Below are positions 1-11,784 of a stretch of DNA of 64,000 bases, in pieces; the stretch's first letter is position 1; every line of letters starts with the position of its first letter. The notes under the pieces are model-generated. The model did no database searches and was not told the origin of the DNA. It worked only from the letters and a program-made list of their open reading frames with translations. This DNA comes from Chelonoidis abingdonii (lineage: Eukaryota; Chordata; Testudines; Testudinidae): NCBI RefSeq assembly GCF_003597395.2, contig NC_133771.1, positions 128,142,117 to 128,206,116 on the forward strand, read 5' to 3'. The position numbers were made by a program, and so were the translations under genes.

Positions 1-2148
1 AGTTAAGAAAAGTAAATATAATTAGTGCAGAGGAAACATTTTAATATGAAAATTACTGGACAGAGCTTGACTTAGAAAAGCACCAAGAGACAAAAGAAAA
101 GCATATGTAGGGAAACGAATTGTCTTCCACAGATGTGAAATACTACTTTCATTTCATAGTTGGGGTCTCTTAAAAAGTTGTAAGAGAAGTCTGGCATTGT
201 AACTGCTTACATATTACTAGAAAAGTCTATTAGAGTCTACAGTCATGAGGTGTTTATATAACCATATCTATTCTGACCTAACTTACTTAGACATTGATAA
301 TTTTCTAATGTTCTGCTTAGTATAGCTCAGTCAAGAAGGGCAGATTGAGTAGGTCATATTCTGAATGTTTTCAGTTACATAAAATAGATTTTCTCAAAGG
401 CCATCACCGGTGCCACTATATGATATAGCAGAAATAAAATTATATAAATAAAATAATACAGACATCATATAATTTGCCTTTATAAAATGGGCTTTTTGAA
501 AAGCAGAATCTGATTGGCTAATGAAACTTCAGGTTGTGTGAGTATCCCTTATAATTTCATGGAACAAAGTTCAATGTGTCTTTTCTTGCTGCAAACATAT
601 TATGTCCCAAAAATATATTAATATAATAACTCCACTTTTGGAAGTGTGTTATACTGAATACACATACTTCTCATGTAGCCAGATCAAAGGCTCTTAGCCT
701 TTTATCTACTGCTTTGCCAAACCCGCTAGGCATTTTTTTTACTCTTGCTTTATTTATTTTTTATACAATATATTTATTATATGTGTATATATATATATAT
801 GTTTCTTTATTATAATGCAGCAGTTTTGGAAGATGTAGTCTGTATTATGTTCAGCATGACAGTATGCCTATGTAATAACAGTTACAGCATATGCTGGGCT
901 CTATGTATTGTGGATGAAGTAAATTTCTTTTTTAAGTTTTAAGGGAAACAGTCCCCCATTGCCATCCAGTTGTTGCACATAATGCTTGGGGAACAGCTGC
1001 TTATAGGGAATCTTAAAATTCTGCTTCATGCTCACTAAAAGGCAAAATCTCCAGGTTGTAAATTTTCTTTTCTGTGACTTGCTGTAGTATCAGACAGAAA
1101 AAAAATATGTTTTTTTTGTTTATTAAAGATAGCCTTAGTATAACTAAAAATAGCCTTCGTATAACAAAACAAATTATGTGCTATAGGACATAAGAGATGC
1201 CTGAAAATTAGTGCTAGAATTGTAACCCCAAATTATTGAATTAACAAGATTTATATTTTAGGTATATAGTCTAATTAAATGCTTTATTTGAAGAATCATG
1301 CATTGACTCTTTTCTTCTGTATTTGAAAATAAATATTTTGTGCAGACGGTCATACTTTATTTAAGGAATTATTTATTAGATAAAGACTGATAGAAATAAG
1401 CCACCTCCAAAGAAGTGAAATCATGGTACTAATGGGGTATCTTAGTATTTAGACTGGAGTTTATATGAAAAAGTCAGATTTAAAAAAAAAATTTGCTTAC
1501 AGTGATGTGTTAATACTGCTCTTTGCAGTGAATACTAGCTTGTAATGATGACTAGCAACATGAAAGTGAAGTTCTTCTTTGAGTTATTGTGCACATGTAT
1601 TCCACTCCTCGTGTACATGCACCCCATGCACGTGAGACTCTTCTGAATAGCATCCTACTCCATAGTCAAGAGCATAAAGAGCTGGGTGGCTGCATCCACT
1701 CTCTATGTCCTTCTTACAGCATGTGACTTCAAAAAGGAATGCCTGTAGTGTCTGCAGCTGTGCGACTTAATTTCTGTAGTTAGCTTCTAGTTAGTTAGAT
1801 TGTTGACTTTATTGGTTTCTGCCCATTGGCACAACAACAACAAAAACCCTCTCCCAATTTATTAGCTAAATAGATGAGGTCTTTGAGCCCACATGCTGCC
1901 TCTTGGCACCAGACCCCCACTGAACATGGTGAGCCATTCTTGTCAACAACAGATGCTCTAAGATGCTTGGAAAAAGCATATATACCACATAAGGGGAAAT
2001 TGTTTGCTAAAGTTCCTTGGCTTATTATTGTGGTCCATCAGAGCACCATCTTAATTAAACTTAGAATTGGAAAGGTGAATTTCTTCTGGGTGTGGACTTT
2101 GTTTTCCAAAAGTTGATTGATTGATTAATTATATACCTATGACTCTTC
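1..2148. repeat. Copy A of a segment present three times in the window
   Basis: This stretch has no gene that I can recognise. It reappears at 8,141-10,253 over its full length and at 4,646-6,194 for its part from about base 562. Most differences between copies are single-base insertions or deletions in short runs (for example four versus three A's near base 10), with few substitutions. True duplications usually accumulate substitutions, so this pattern suggests raw long-read sequence. An AT dinucleotide run sits near 787-800. The sequence itself looks like ordinary unique AT-rich DNA; short reading frames here are chance. Confidence 0.85.
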
Positions 2149-2185
2149 TTCCTTATAAGATAGTCCTTTTGATTAATACTACCTC

Positions 2186-2941
2186 TTATAGGGTTGGGGT
2201 TGGGTGTTTGCTACGAAAGGGGCTTTCCTTGGGTAGTTGGGTCAATTCCCTGGCTGTCATGCGTCTTTCTACCAGTGTGATCATCTCATCATAGATGGAC
2301 GGATCGTTCTGACCTACCCATTTGCGAAGATCTGGTGGCAGTGCCCTCATGTATTGGCCAATGACCAGAACCTCTAGTATCTCTTTGCAACCACTTTCTT
2401 GTGAGATGGATGAGGTTGTACAGTTGGGACTGGGGAGTTTTATCTTCCTGGTACCTCCACTCGTGATACCGCTGGGCCTGCACTGCGGTTGTTACCCCAG
2501 ATCTGGCCAGAATCTCTCCTTTCAGCTGGGGGTAGTCTACTGCAGCCTCTTCAGGCAGATCATGGTAGACCTTCTGGGCCTCCCCACACAGGAATGGGGC
2601 AGGATGCCAGACCACTGATCTCGAGGCTAGACCTCCTGTAGGGCTGTCCTCTCAAAGGCCAGAAGGTATGCCTCAACATCATCCTCCCGCATCATTTTCT
2701 GCAGCCAATGGCTGGCCTGTATGAGCAGCATCCCATCATGGCCACGGTTCAGCTCTGTAAGGGTCTTTACCTGGTTTACCGGTTCCCGCAACATAGCTCG
2801 GTCTTGAGAAGCCTGGTCCATCAGCAGGCGATTAGTCTCTTGCTGCAGCCGCACTGCCTCCTATTGGGTGGCTTCCTGGACACGGGTAGCCTCCTGCTGG
2901 GCTGCCATGGCTTGTATCAGTGTGCGCACTACATCATCCAT
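2186..2941 (-). pseudogene. Gmr1-like (Gypsy/Ty3) gag with SCAN-type domain, broken, copy A
   Basis: Read on the minus strand from the ATG at 2,941, this resembles the gag of Gmr1-like LTR retrotransposons, the group from which vertebrate SCAN domains are thought to derive. The N-terminus is a Gln-rich coiled coil. It is followed by the stretch AYLLAFERTALQEV, then by [20 protein letters not shown] and a TRKWLQ motif typical of SCAN or capsid C-terminal folds. In life such a protein assembles particles in the cytoplasm. It is dead: an in-frame stop lies near 2,863, a second stop follows LQEV near 2,625, a frameshift lies just after that, and more shifts lie near 2,330. The reading ends in PTPTL and a stop at 2,186-2,188. 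No protease, reverse transcriptase or integrase follows. It lies directly downstream of a primer-binding site and LTR, so it is not a host SCAN zinc-finger gene. Confidence 0.8.
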
Positions 2942-3031
2942 TATGGTGAAAAAAAATAAATAAACCCTCTCCTTTTGTTTTGTTTTTTTTTAAATCACCC
3001 TCCTTCTTCTGCCGCACTGTGCAAACCAAAA

Positions 3032-3050
3032 AATCCCACCTCTCACACCA
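3032..3050 (-). promoter_or_regulatory. Probable tRNA-Leu primer-binding site of the Gmr1-like element, copy A
   Basis: On the minus strand the sequence TGGTGTGAGAGGTGGGATT starts two bases inside the LTR end. The leading TGG pairs with the CCA tail of a tRNA. From memory it matches the 3' end of vertebrate tRNA-Leu at 16 of 19 positions. Its place between LTR and gag is where minus-strand DNA synthesis is primed. Confidence 0.6.
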
Positions 3051-3052
3051 GT

Positions 3053-3676
3053 TGTGACAAAGTTCTTCCTCTACCTTGGTGGGTCCTGCGCTTATTGGCG
3101 GATTTGCTCACCTCAATGATCTTCCCTCTGGTGGAACCACAGTCTGGGTCAACTCCTCCTGTGTCTGATCAGGAGTTGGGAGGTTTGGGGGAACCCGAGC
3201 CTGCCCTCTACTCTGGGTTCCAGCCCAGGGCCCTTGGATCGCAGCTGCCTATAGTGCCTCCTGTAACAGCTGCATGACAGCTACAACTCCCTGGGCTACT
3301 TCCCATGGCCTCCTCCAAACACTTCTTTATCCTCACCACAGGACCTTCCTCCTGGTGTCTGATAATGCTTGTATTCCTCATCCTCCAGCAGTACACTCTC
3401 TCACTCTCAGCTCCTTGCATCTCTCACTCTCAGCCCCACACCCCAACTCACTGACTAACTGGAGGCTTTTAACTAGTTCCAGCAGCCCTTGATTGGCTTC
3501 AGGTGGCCCATCAATGTAGCTATCTCCACTGCCTTCTAGAGGATCTTAATTGCCCAGGTGTCTTGATTAACCTGGAGCAACTGCCATTTGGTTACCATGG
3601 TACTAGGGATTTGGTTAGCCTGGGGCTAACATACCTGTTCCTTACTACTTTATTGTGATGGCCTTGCCCCATCACA
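3053..3676 (-). mobile_element. LTR of Gmr1-like Gypsy retrotransposon, copy A
   Basis: Read on the minus strand the LTR runs from TGTGATGG at 3,676 to ...GTCACA at 3,053, giving the TG...CA ends expected of LTRs. It is 624 bp long and is followed by the primer-binding site and gag on the same strand, which makes it the 5' LTR. Its outer 23 bases form a perfect hairpin, an 8-bp stem around a 7-base loop (3,654-3,676). An AATAAA lies just inside. No 3' LTR is present, because the element is cut off after gag near 2,149. Confidence 0.75.
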
Positions 3677-3689
3677 CTATGTATTCCTA

Positions 3690-4045
3690 TTTTTTCCTGT
3701 GTTTTAGCCTGTTTTTGATCCATAACAGTACTTAGTTCCTTTAGTAACTTCTTGTGAAGGGCCTTGACAATGGCTTTTGAAAGTCTAGAAAATTATGTCA
3801 GCCACTCTCCTTTATTCACTACTTTACTGACATATTCAAAGAGTTCTAATAAATTAGTGAGACATAGTTTTCCTTTAAAGAAACCATTCTGATTAGACAG
3901 AATCATATATGTTTGGTTATTATTGTATTTTTAATTATCATTTCAACATATTTACCAGGTGCAGATGTAAGTCTAACTGGTCTGTAATTCCATGGATCAC
4001 TCATAGAGCCTTTTGAAATACAGGTACAACATTTGCTACCCATGA
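3690..4045 (-). mobile_element. CR1/L3-type LINE reverse transcriptase fragment, copy A
   Basis: Minus-strand translation gives DPWNYRPVRLTSAPGKYVE, the well-known NYRPVSLTS...GK motif of CR1/L3 reverse transcriptases. It is followed by QNGFFKGK and CLTNLLE, which match the next conserved block (QHGF...G.SCLTNLL). The reading frame is then lost to stops and shifts before the catalytic FADD region. The piece directly abuts the Gmr1-like LTR, so the LTR element probably inserted into or next to this older LINE. Confidence 0.75.
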
Positions 4046-4444
4046 AACCTCTGCTATAGTAGGCTTGCAGGGGGCAGTGGAAGTGCTTCAAAGAGATACT
4101 GAAAGTACACCTTAAAAAGGGAGGCATCAACCAAACTGGGAGGACTTGGCGTGGAACAGAACACAGTGGCGCCACACCCTACACTAAGCGACAGCTCTAA
4201 TACCTTCTGTAACAGAAAATGTAGGCCCCACGTGGATAGGAAGGGGCCAGAGAGGCCCATACATGATAGAGAGGAGGCCTTTAAAAAGAAAACTGCAGTC
4301 AGTGGGGGGAAGGAGCAGGATCACCCTAAACAGCAGACTGCAGAAGTGACTCCTGAAGCTGTGGAGGGAACTCCTAGGCAGGAAACCTTCACCCTGATCC
4401 TGTGGAGATGGCAGCAAGCTCTCAGCTGAGCCTGTCTCAGAGAC
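4046..4444. other. Unclassified repeat-like sequence, copy A
   Basis: No gene recognised. The segment is matched in copy C (about 12,131-12,521). It is cut by the Harbinger MITE that starts at 4,448 and probably resumes beyond the MITE in copy C at 13,712. Its composition (GC-richer, purine-rich) suggests an older mobile element of unknown class. Confidence 0.4.
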
Positions 4445-4447
4445 CTA

Positions 4448-4645
4448 GGGTATGTCTACACTGCATGATTATTTCGATTTAGCTTAAACCGATATTACAA
4501 AACAGATCTAATAAAATCGGTTTAGCGCGTCCACAGTGGGATCACGAAATCGATTGTTTGCGTCCATGGTCCAAAGCTACCATCGATTTCAGGAGCGGTG
4601 CACTGTGGGTAGCTGTTCCTCAGCTATCCCATAGTTCCCACTTCT
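4448..4645 (+). mobile_element. PIF/Harbinger MITE, 5' fragment only
   Basis: The fragment starts GGGTATGTCTACACTGC after a CTA and matches the first 198 bases of the complete MITE at 12,525-13,708. It stops abruptly at about 4,645, where sequence jumps to a second copy of bases 562 onward. The break falls inside the element and has no transposition signature. Confidence 0.8.
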
Positions 4646-6194
4646 GAACAAAGTTCATGTGTCTTTCTGTCTGCAAACATATTATGTCCCAAAAATATAT
4701 TAATATAATAACTCCACTTTTGGAAGTGTGTTATACTGAATACACAACTTCTCATGTAGCCAGATCAAGGCTCTTAGCCTTTTATCTACTGCTTTGCCAA
4801 CCCGCTAGGCATTTTTTTTACTCTTGCTTTATTTATTTTTTATACAATATATTATTATATGTGTATATATATATAATATGTTTCTTTATTATAATGCAGC
4901 AGTTTTGGAAGATGTAGTCTGTATTATGTTCAGCATGACCAGTATGCCTATGTAATTAACAGTTACAGCATATGCTGGGCCTCTTATGTATTGTTGGATG
5001 AAGTAAATTTCTTTTTAAGTTTTAAGGAAACAGTCCCCATTGCCATCCAGTTGTTGCACATATGCTTGGGGAACAGCTGGCTTATAGGAATCTTAAAATT
5101 CTGCTTCATGCCTCACTAAAAGGCAAAATCTCCAGGTTGTAAATTTCTTTTCTGTGACTTCGGTAGTATATGACAGAAAAAAAAATATTTTTTTTGTTAT
5201 AAGAGTAGCCTTAGTATAACTAAAAATAGCCTTCGTATAACAAAAACAAATTATGTCTATAGGACATAAGAGATGCTGAAATTAGTGCTAGATTGTAACC
5301 CCAATTATGAATTAACAAGATTTATATTTTAGGTATATAGTCTAAATTAATGCTTTATTTGAAGAATCATGCATTGACTCTTTTCTTCTGTATTTGAAAT
5401 AAAAATATTGTGCAGACGGTCATACTTATTTAAGGAATTATTTATTAGATAAAGACTGATAGAAATAAGCCACCTCAAAGAAGTGAAATCATGGTACTAA
5501 TGGGGTACTTAGTATTTAGACTGGAGTTTATATGAAAGTCAGATTAAAAAAAAATTTGCTTACAGTGATGTGTTAAACTGCCTTTGCAGTGAATACTAGC
5601 TTGTAATGATGACTACAACATGAAGTGAGTTCTTCTTTGAGTTATTGTGCACATGTATTCCACTCCTCGTGTACATGCACCCCATGCACGTGAGACTCTT
5701 CTGATAGCATCCTACTCCATAGTCAAGAGCATAAAGAGCTGGGTGGCTGCATCCACCTCTATGTCCTTTCTTACAGCACGTGACTTCAAAAAGGAATGCC
5801 TGTAGTGTCTGCAGCTGTGCGCACTTAATTTCTTAGTTAGCTCTAGTTAGTTAGATGTTGACTTTATTGTTCTGCCATTGCACAACAACAACAAAAACCC
5901 TCTCCCAATTTATTAGCTAAAATAGATGAGGTCTTTGAGCCCACATGCTCCTCTTGGCACCAGACCCCACGAACATGTGAGCCATTCTTGTCACACAAAG
6001 ATGCTCTAAGATGCTTGGAAAAAGCATATATACCACATAGGGGAAATTGTTTGCTAAAGTTCCTTGCTTATTATGTGTGGTCCATCAGAGCACCATCTAA
6101 TTAAACTTAAAGAATGAAAGGTGAATTTCTTCTGGGTGTGGACTTTGTTTTCCAAAAGTTGATTGATTGATTAATAATATACCTATGACTCTTC
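4646..6194. repeat. Copy B of the triplicated segment (partial)
   Basis: This matches 562-2,148 (A) and about 8,698-10,253 (C) in the same orientation, with many one-base deletions. At 6,194 it leaves the shared sequence exactly where A and C enter the Gmr1-like TE block, and continues into unique DNA instead. It may be the same locus without the TE block, or a misjoined read. Confidence 0.85.
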
Positions 6195-8140
6195 ATATTT
6201 AATTGGATGTCTAAAGTATTCATTAAAATTTTGACAGAAGTGTCTGTACAAACACCTACAATTTTGTGGTGACTCATCACTTGCTTACTATATGAAGGTT
6301 TCATGATTTTTACTCCTTTTTACTTTGGAAGGATACTTCTTTGCATGTCTCTCATGGAATTGCTATTATGGAGTGAAGTGGAAAACCTATGTCAGAACAA
6401 AGTGTTTTCACTGACATAATGGATAATTTCATGGAGTACATATATTTGAAATAATTATTTAGCTAAAAATGCCTGGTTCTATTTTCTTATCAGTTTTTTA
6501 AAACTATACTTTAAAATGCCACAGTATCAGTGAAACAGTAAATTATATCATGAATATGAGAGACATCATTGCACTCTTCTTCACCACTTGTGGCTCACTT
6601 TTATGAAGCATCCACTATCGATTCAGTTTATCATAATTCACTGTTCTTTTTCCTTTCCATTTCTTATATTATAATTCAAAAATGTGATGAACGGTTTCTC
6701 TTCCTCCTCAAATAAAGTACCTATTTTATTAAAAATTGTGACATGCACATTTACTTAACAGCTGAATAATTTGTTTCCTTTAAAGAGTAAAGGATGTTGT
6801 CCAGAGTTCCTTTTTCTTATAATAACAGTAAGTGCTAGAATTTGAATGTCAGTCTTCAGTGGGAGTCTAAAACAGGCCTTGCAAAGAAAAGTGACAGTTT
6901 ACCTGATTTCTGTAATACAAAGTTGCCATATTTCATTATTAATTCTTTGTGATTAATTAATAGTCACAGTTATTCTAGGATTCTAGAAAATGGTAATTCT
7001 TGTGGCAGTTAATTTACTATTCCTCTTTTTTTCTCCATACACAATTAAAGCATCCCTTATTTGATGTAAATTGCTGTCTCTTGAAAGTGTGTAATGAATG
7101 AAAACCCAGCCATGTATCAGAAATAACTTTAATTTAAATTTGCTAAATGACCTCTGAAAGCTAGATGAAAGATTTTCTGCTGAAGGCTGGTGTCCCTGCC
7201 TCTATAATTTATGTGAGAAATTAGTATGAAGAGTTCACTTTTATGAAGCAGTGCTGTTGAGCAAGCCTGCAGAAACAATTTTCCCCCAAGCCTCCATCTG
7301 TTCTTCAAACCAGGGCATATGCCATCTCATAGAGTTTGAAGTCAACTGATTTATAACTCATGAAAGTGCATAGATTAAAAAGAAAGGTCGACTGCTGTTA
7401 TGTGACAATGATTTGTTGGGCACTTGGATAAAGACAATTCACATTACTATGGATCCAAAGGGAAACAAGTGATGTTGTAAGCTTCAAAGTTGGTAGAATT
7501 GACCACAGAAGGAAAAACAAGTTGCTCCTCCTCTTTTACTTAAACAGTTACCTCTCTTCAAAAAAGGGAGTGTGTTCAGAAGGTAGGGGAAGTTAACATA
7601 GCCAAGATATTTTATTATCACTGTGTTTAAGGCAGAATGTCTTTTTTCCCAGCTAAAAAGGTTGTTATCTAGAAGTGTCAGAGCTTGTTGCACTTTAATC
7701 TTTAAACTGTAAGCAGAAACATCAGTCTTAAAAGTGCTTGTTGCTGCTTGTCGAAAGTTCCGTTCAGTGGCACCACAGGCTTTGATGAATTTCTGTATCT
7801 GCCCTGAAGGTGAATCCACAGCCCTGTCCAATTAGTAATTTAATGAATAGCTCATTCTCTGTCCCATCATTTATGGTTCCCCTCCCTTTACTAAGGACTA
7901 CAAAGAGCTAAATCTCTGTGGCAGGTGACAAATCAAATCAAATTGACAACTTGCCAATAAGAATCAATGTGTTTGATGTTTTCATTTATGTTGTAAAACA
8001 CTGTGTCTGTTCTGATGTGATGCTTGGAGACAGAGAGTGAATTCTCAAATCCATTCTCTTTTATTCAAACTTGTAATTTTTTTTTATTTCACCATCAACC
8101 AAAAAGCTAGAAACAGTTAGTGTCAAATGCAGAAATAGTT
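6195..8140. other. Unique AT-rich sequence, no gene seen
   Basis: This stretch links copy B to copy C. I see no repeat family, RNA gene or coding region. A 115-codon open stretch on the minus strand (7,484-7,831) has no recognisable domain and no splice context. TAATTA-type sites occur near 6,950. Confidence 0.5.
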
Positions 8141-10253
8141 AGTTAAGAAAGTAAATATAATTAGTGCAGAGGAAACATTTATAATTGAAAATTACTGGAC
8201 AGAGCTTGACTATGAAAAGCACCAAGAGACAAAAGAAAGATATGTAGGAGAAACGAATTGTCTTCCACAATGTGAAATACTACTTTCATTTCATAGTTGG
8301 GGTTCTTAAAAAGTTGTAGAGAAGTCTGGCATTGTAACTGCTTACATATTACTAGAAAAGTCTATTAGAGTCTACAGTCATGAGGTGTTTATATAACCAT
8401 ATATTTCTGACCTAACTTACTTAGACATTGATAATTTTCTAATGTTCTGCTTAGTATAGCGCTCAGTCAAGAAGGGCAGATTGAGTAGGTCATATTCTGA
8501 ATGTTTTCAGTTACATAAAATAGATTTTCTCAAAGGCCATCACCGGTGCCACTATATGATATAGCAGAAAATAAAATTATATAAATAAATAATACAGACA
8601 TCATATAATTTGCCTTTATAAAATGGGCTTTTTGAAAAGCAGAATCTGATTGGCTAATGAAACTTCAGGTTGTGTGAGTATCCTTATAATTTCATGGACA
8701 AAGTTCAATGTGTCTTTTCTTGCTGCAAACATATTATGTCCCAAAATATATTAATATAATAAACTCCACTTTTGGAAGTGTGTTATACTGAATACACAAC
8801 TTCTCATGTAGCCAGATCAAAGGCTCTTAGCCTTTTATCTACTGCTTGCCAAACCCGCTAGGCATTTTTTTTACTTTTGCTTTATTTTTTTTATACAATA
8901 TATTTATTATTGTGTATATATATATATATTTCTTATATAATGCAGCAGTTTTGGAAGATGTTTTGTATTATGTTCAGCATGACAGTATGCTATGTAATAA
9001 CAGTTACAGCATATGCTGGGCTTATGATATTGTGGATGAAGTAAATTTTTTTTTAAGTTTTAAGGGAAACATCCCCCATTGCCATCCAGTTGTTGCACTA
9101 ATGCTTGGGGACAGCTGCTTATAGGGGAATCTTAAAATTCTGCTTCATGCCTCACTAAAAGGCAAAATCTCCAGGTTGTAAATTTTCTTTTCTGTGACTT
9201 GCTGTATATCAGACAGAAAAAAAATATGTTTTTTTGTTTATTAAAGATAGCCTTAGTATAACTAAAAATAGCCTTCGTATAACAAAACAAATTATGTGCT
9301 ATAGGACATAAGAGATGCCTGAAATTAGTGCTAGAATTGTAACCCCAATTATTGAATTAACAAGATTTATATTTTAGGTATATAGTCTAATTAAATGCTT
9401 TATTTGAAGAATCATGCATTGACTCTTTTCTTCTGTATTTGAAAATAAAATTTGTGCAGACGGTCATACTTTATTTAAGGATTATTTATTAGATAAAGAC
9501 TGATAGAAATAAGCCACCTCAAAGAAGTGAAATCATGGTACTAATGGGTATCTTAGTATTTAGACTGGAGTTTATATGAAAAAGTCAGATTTAAAAAAAA
9601 AATTTGCTTACAGTGATGTGTTAATACTGTCTTTGCAGTGAATACTAGTGTAATGATGACTAGCAACATGAAAGTGAAGTTCTTCTTTGAGTTTATTGTG
9701 CACATGTATTCCACTCCTCGTGTACATGCACCCCATGCACGTGAGACTCTTCTGAATAGCATCCTACTCCATAGTCAAGAGCATAAAGAGCTGGGTGGCT
9801 GCATCCACTCTCTATGTCCTTCTTACAGCATGTGACTTCAAAAAGGAATGCCTGTAGTGTCTGCAGCTGTGCGACTTAATTTCTGTAGTTAGCTTCTAGT
9901 TAGTTAGATTGTTGACTTTATTGGTTTCTGCCCATTGGCACAACAACAACAAAAACCCTCTCCCAATTTATTAGCTAAATAGATGAGGTCTTTGAGCCCA
10001 CATGCTGCCTCTTGGCACCAGACCCCACTGAACATGGTGAGCATTCTTGTCAACAACAGATGTCTAAGATGCTTGGAAAAAGCATATATACACATAAGGG
10101 GAAATTGTTTGCTAAAGTTCCTTGGCTTATTATTGTGGTCCATCAGAGCACCATCTTAATTAAACTTAGAATTGGAAAGGTGAATTTCTTCTGGGTGTGG
10201 ACTTTGTTTTCCAAAAGTTGATTGATTGATTAATTATATACCTATGACTCTTC
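8141..10253. repeat. Copy C of the triplicated segment
   Basis: Base 8,141 aligns with base 1 of the window, and the match to copy A continues through the nested TE block to about 12,720. Unlike A, copy C continues past the break inside the Harbinger MITE and is the more complete version. Differences from A are mainly one-base indels. It includes the same AT dinucleotide run near 8,915. Confidence 0.85.
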
Positions 10254-10290
10254 TTCCTTATAAGATAGTCCTTTTGATTAATACTACCTC

Positions 10291-11039
10291 TTATAGGGTT
10301 GGGGTTGGGTGTTTGCTACGAAAGGGGCTTTCCTTGGGTAGTTGGGTCAATTCCTGGCTGTCATGCGTCTTCTCTACCAGTGTGATCATCTCATCATAGA
10401 TGGACGGATCGTTCTGACCTACCCATTTGCGAGATCTGGTGGCAGTGCCCTCATGTATTGGCCAATGACCAGAACCTCTAGTATCTCTTTGCAACCACTT
10501 TCTTGTGAGATGGATGAGGTTGTACAGTTGGGACTGGGGAGTTTTATCTTCCTGGTACCTCCACTCGTGATACCGCTGGGCCTGCACTGCGGTTGTTACC
10601 CAGATCTGGCCAGAATCTCTCCTTTCAGCTGGGGTAGTCTACTGCAGCCTCTTCAGGCAGATCATGGTAGACCTTCTGGGCCTCCCCACACAGGAATGGG
10701 GCAGGATGCCAGACCACTGATCTCGAGGCTAGACCTCCTGTAGGGCTGTCCTCTCAAAGGCCAGAAGGTATGCCTCAACATCATCCTCCCGCATCATTTT
10801 CTGCAGCCAATGGCTGGCCTGTATGAAGCGATCCCATCATGGCCACGGTTCAGCTCTGTAAGGGTCTTTACCTGGTTTACCGGCCCGCAACATAGCTCGG
10901 TCTTGAGAAGCTGGTCCATCAGCAGGCGATTAGTCTCTTGCTGCAGCCGCACTGCCTCCTATTGGGTGGCTTCCTGGACACGGGTAGCCTCCTGCTGGGC
11001 TGCCATGGCTTGTATCAGTGTGCGCACTACATCATCCAT
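10291..11039 (-). pseudogene. Gmr1-like gag with SCAN-type domain, broken, copy C
   Basis: This is the second copy of the gag at 2,186-2,941, starting at the ATG at 11,039. It shares the two in-frame stops and the frameshift after LQEV, so that damage predates whatever produced the two copies. Copy C keeps a longer readable C-terminal part with [19 protein letters not shown] and TQLPKESPF, which copy A lost through extra indels. The region around [10 protein letters not shown] is the C-terminal helix of the SCAN-like fold. The frame ends at a TAA at 10,291-10,293 with no pol region after it. Confidence 0.8.
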
Positions 11040-11127
11040 TATGGTGAAAAAAAATAAATAAACCTCTCTTTGTTTTGTTTTTTTTTTTAAATCACCCTCC
11101 TTCTTCTGCCGCACTGTGCAAACCAAA

Positions 11128-11146
11128 AATCCCACCTCTCACACCA
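11128..11146 (-). promoter_or_regulatory. Probable tRNA-Leu primer-binding site, copy C
   Basis: Identical in sequence and spacing to the site at 3,032-3,050: TGG-starting, two bases from the LTR end, followed by gag. Confidence 0.6.
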
Positions 11147-11148
11147 GT

Positions 11149-11771
11149 TGTGACAAAGTTCTTCCTCTACCTTGGTGGGTCCTGGCTTATTGGCGGATTT
11201 GCTCACCTCAATGATCTTCCCTCTTGGTGGAACCACAGTCTGGGTCAACTCCTCCTGTGTCTGATCAAGGAGTTGGAGGTTTGGGGGCAACCCGAGCCTG
11301 CCCTCTACTCTGGTTCCAGCCCAGGGCCCTGTGGATCGCAGCTGCCTATAGTGCCTCCTGTAACAGCTGCATGACAGCTACAACTCCTGGGCTACTTCCC
11401 ATGGCCTCCTCCAAAACTTCTTTATCCTCACCACAGGACCTTCCTCCTGGTGCTGATAATGCTTGTATTCCTCAATCCTCCAGCAGTACACTCTCTCACT
11501 CTCAGCTCCTTGCATCTCTCACTCTCAGCTCCTCACACCCCATCTCACTGACTAACTGGAGGCTTTTAACTATTCCAGCCAGCCCTTGATTGGCTTCAGG
11601 TGGCCCATCAATGTTAGCTATCTCCACTGCCTTCTAGAAGGATCTAATTGCCCCAGGTGTCTTGTTAACCTGGAGCAAACTGCCATTGGTTACATGGTAC
11701 TAGGGATTTGGTTAGCCTGGGCTAACATACCTGTTCCTTACTACTTTATTGTGATGGCCTTGCCCATCACA
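11149..11771 (-). mobile_element. LTR of Gmr1-like Gypsy retrotransposon, copy C
   Basis: Second copy of the LTR at 3,053-3,676, with the same TGTGATGG...GTCACA ends on the minus strand. The terminal hairpin is retained with a 6-base loop (11,750-11,771). It differs from copy A mostly by single-base indels. Confidence 0.75.
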
Positions 11772-11784
11772 CTATGTATTCCTA

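Noticed and set aside
2186..2941. A host SCAN-domain zinc-finger gene
   Set aside because: The SCAN-like part follows an LTR and primer-binding site, has stops and shifts, and is not followed by any zinc finger.
7484..7831. 115-codon open frame on the minus strand
   Set aside because: It has no known motif, no flanking splice sites that stand out and ordinary AT-rich composition; such lengths occur by chance.
10342..10743. 133-codon open frame on the plus strand
   Set aside because: It is the antisense shadow of the Gmr1-like gag on the minus strand, and its frame is broken by indels in copy A.
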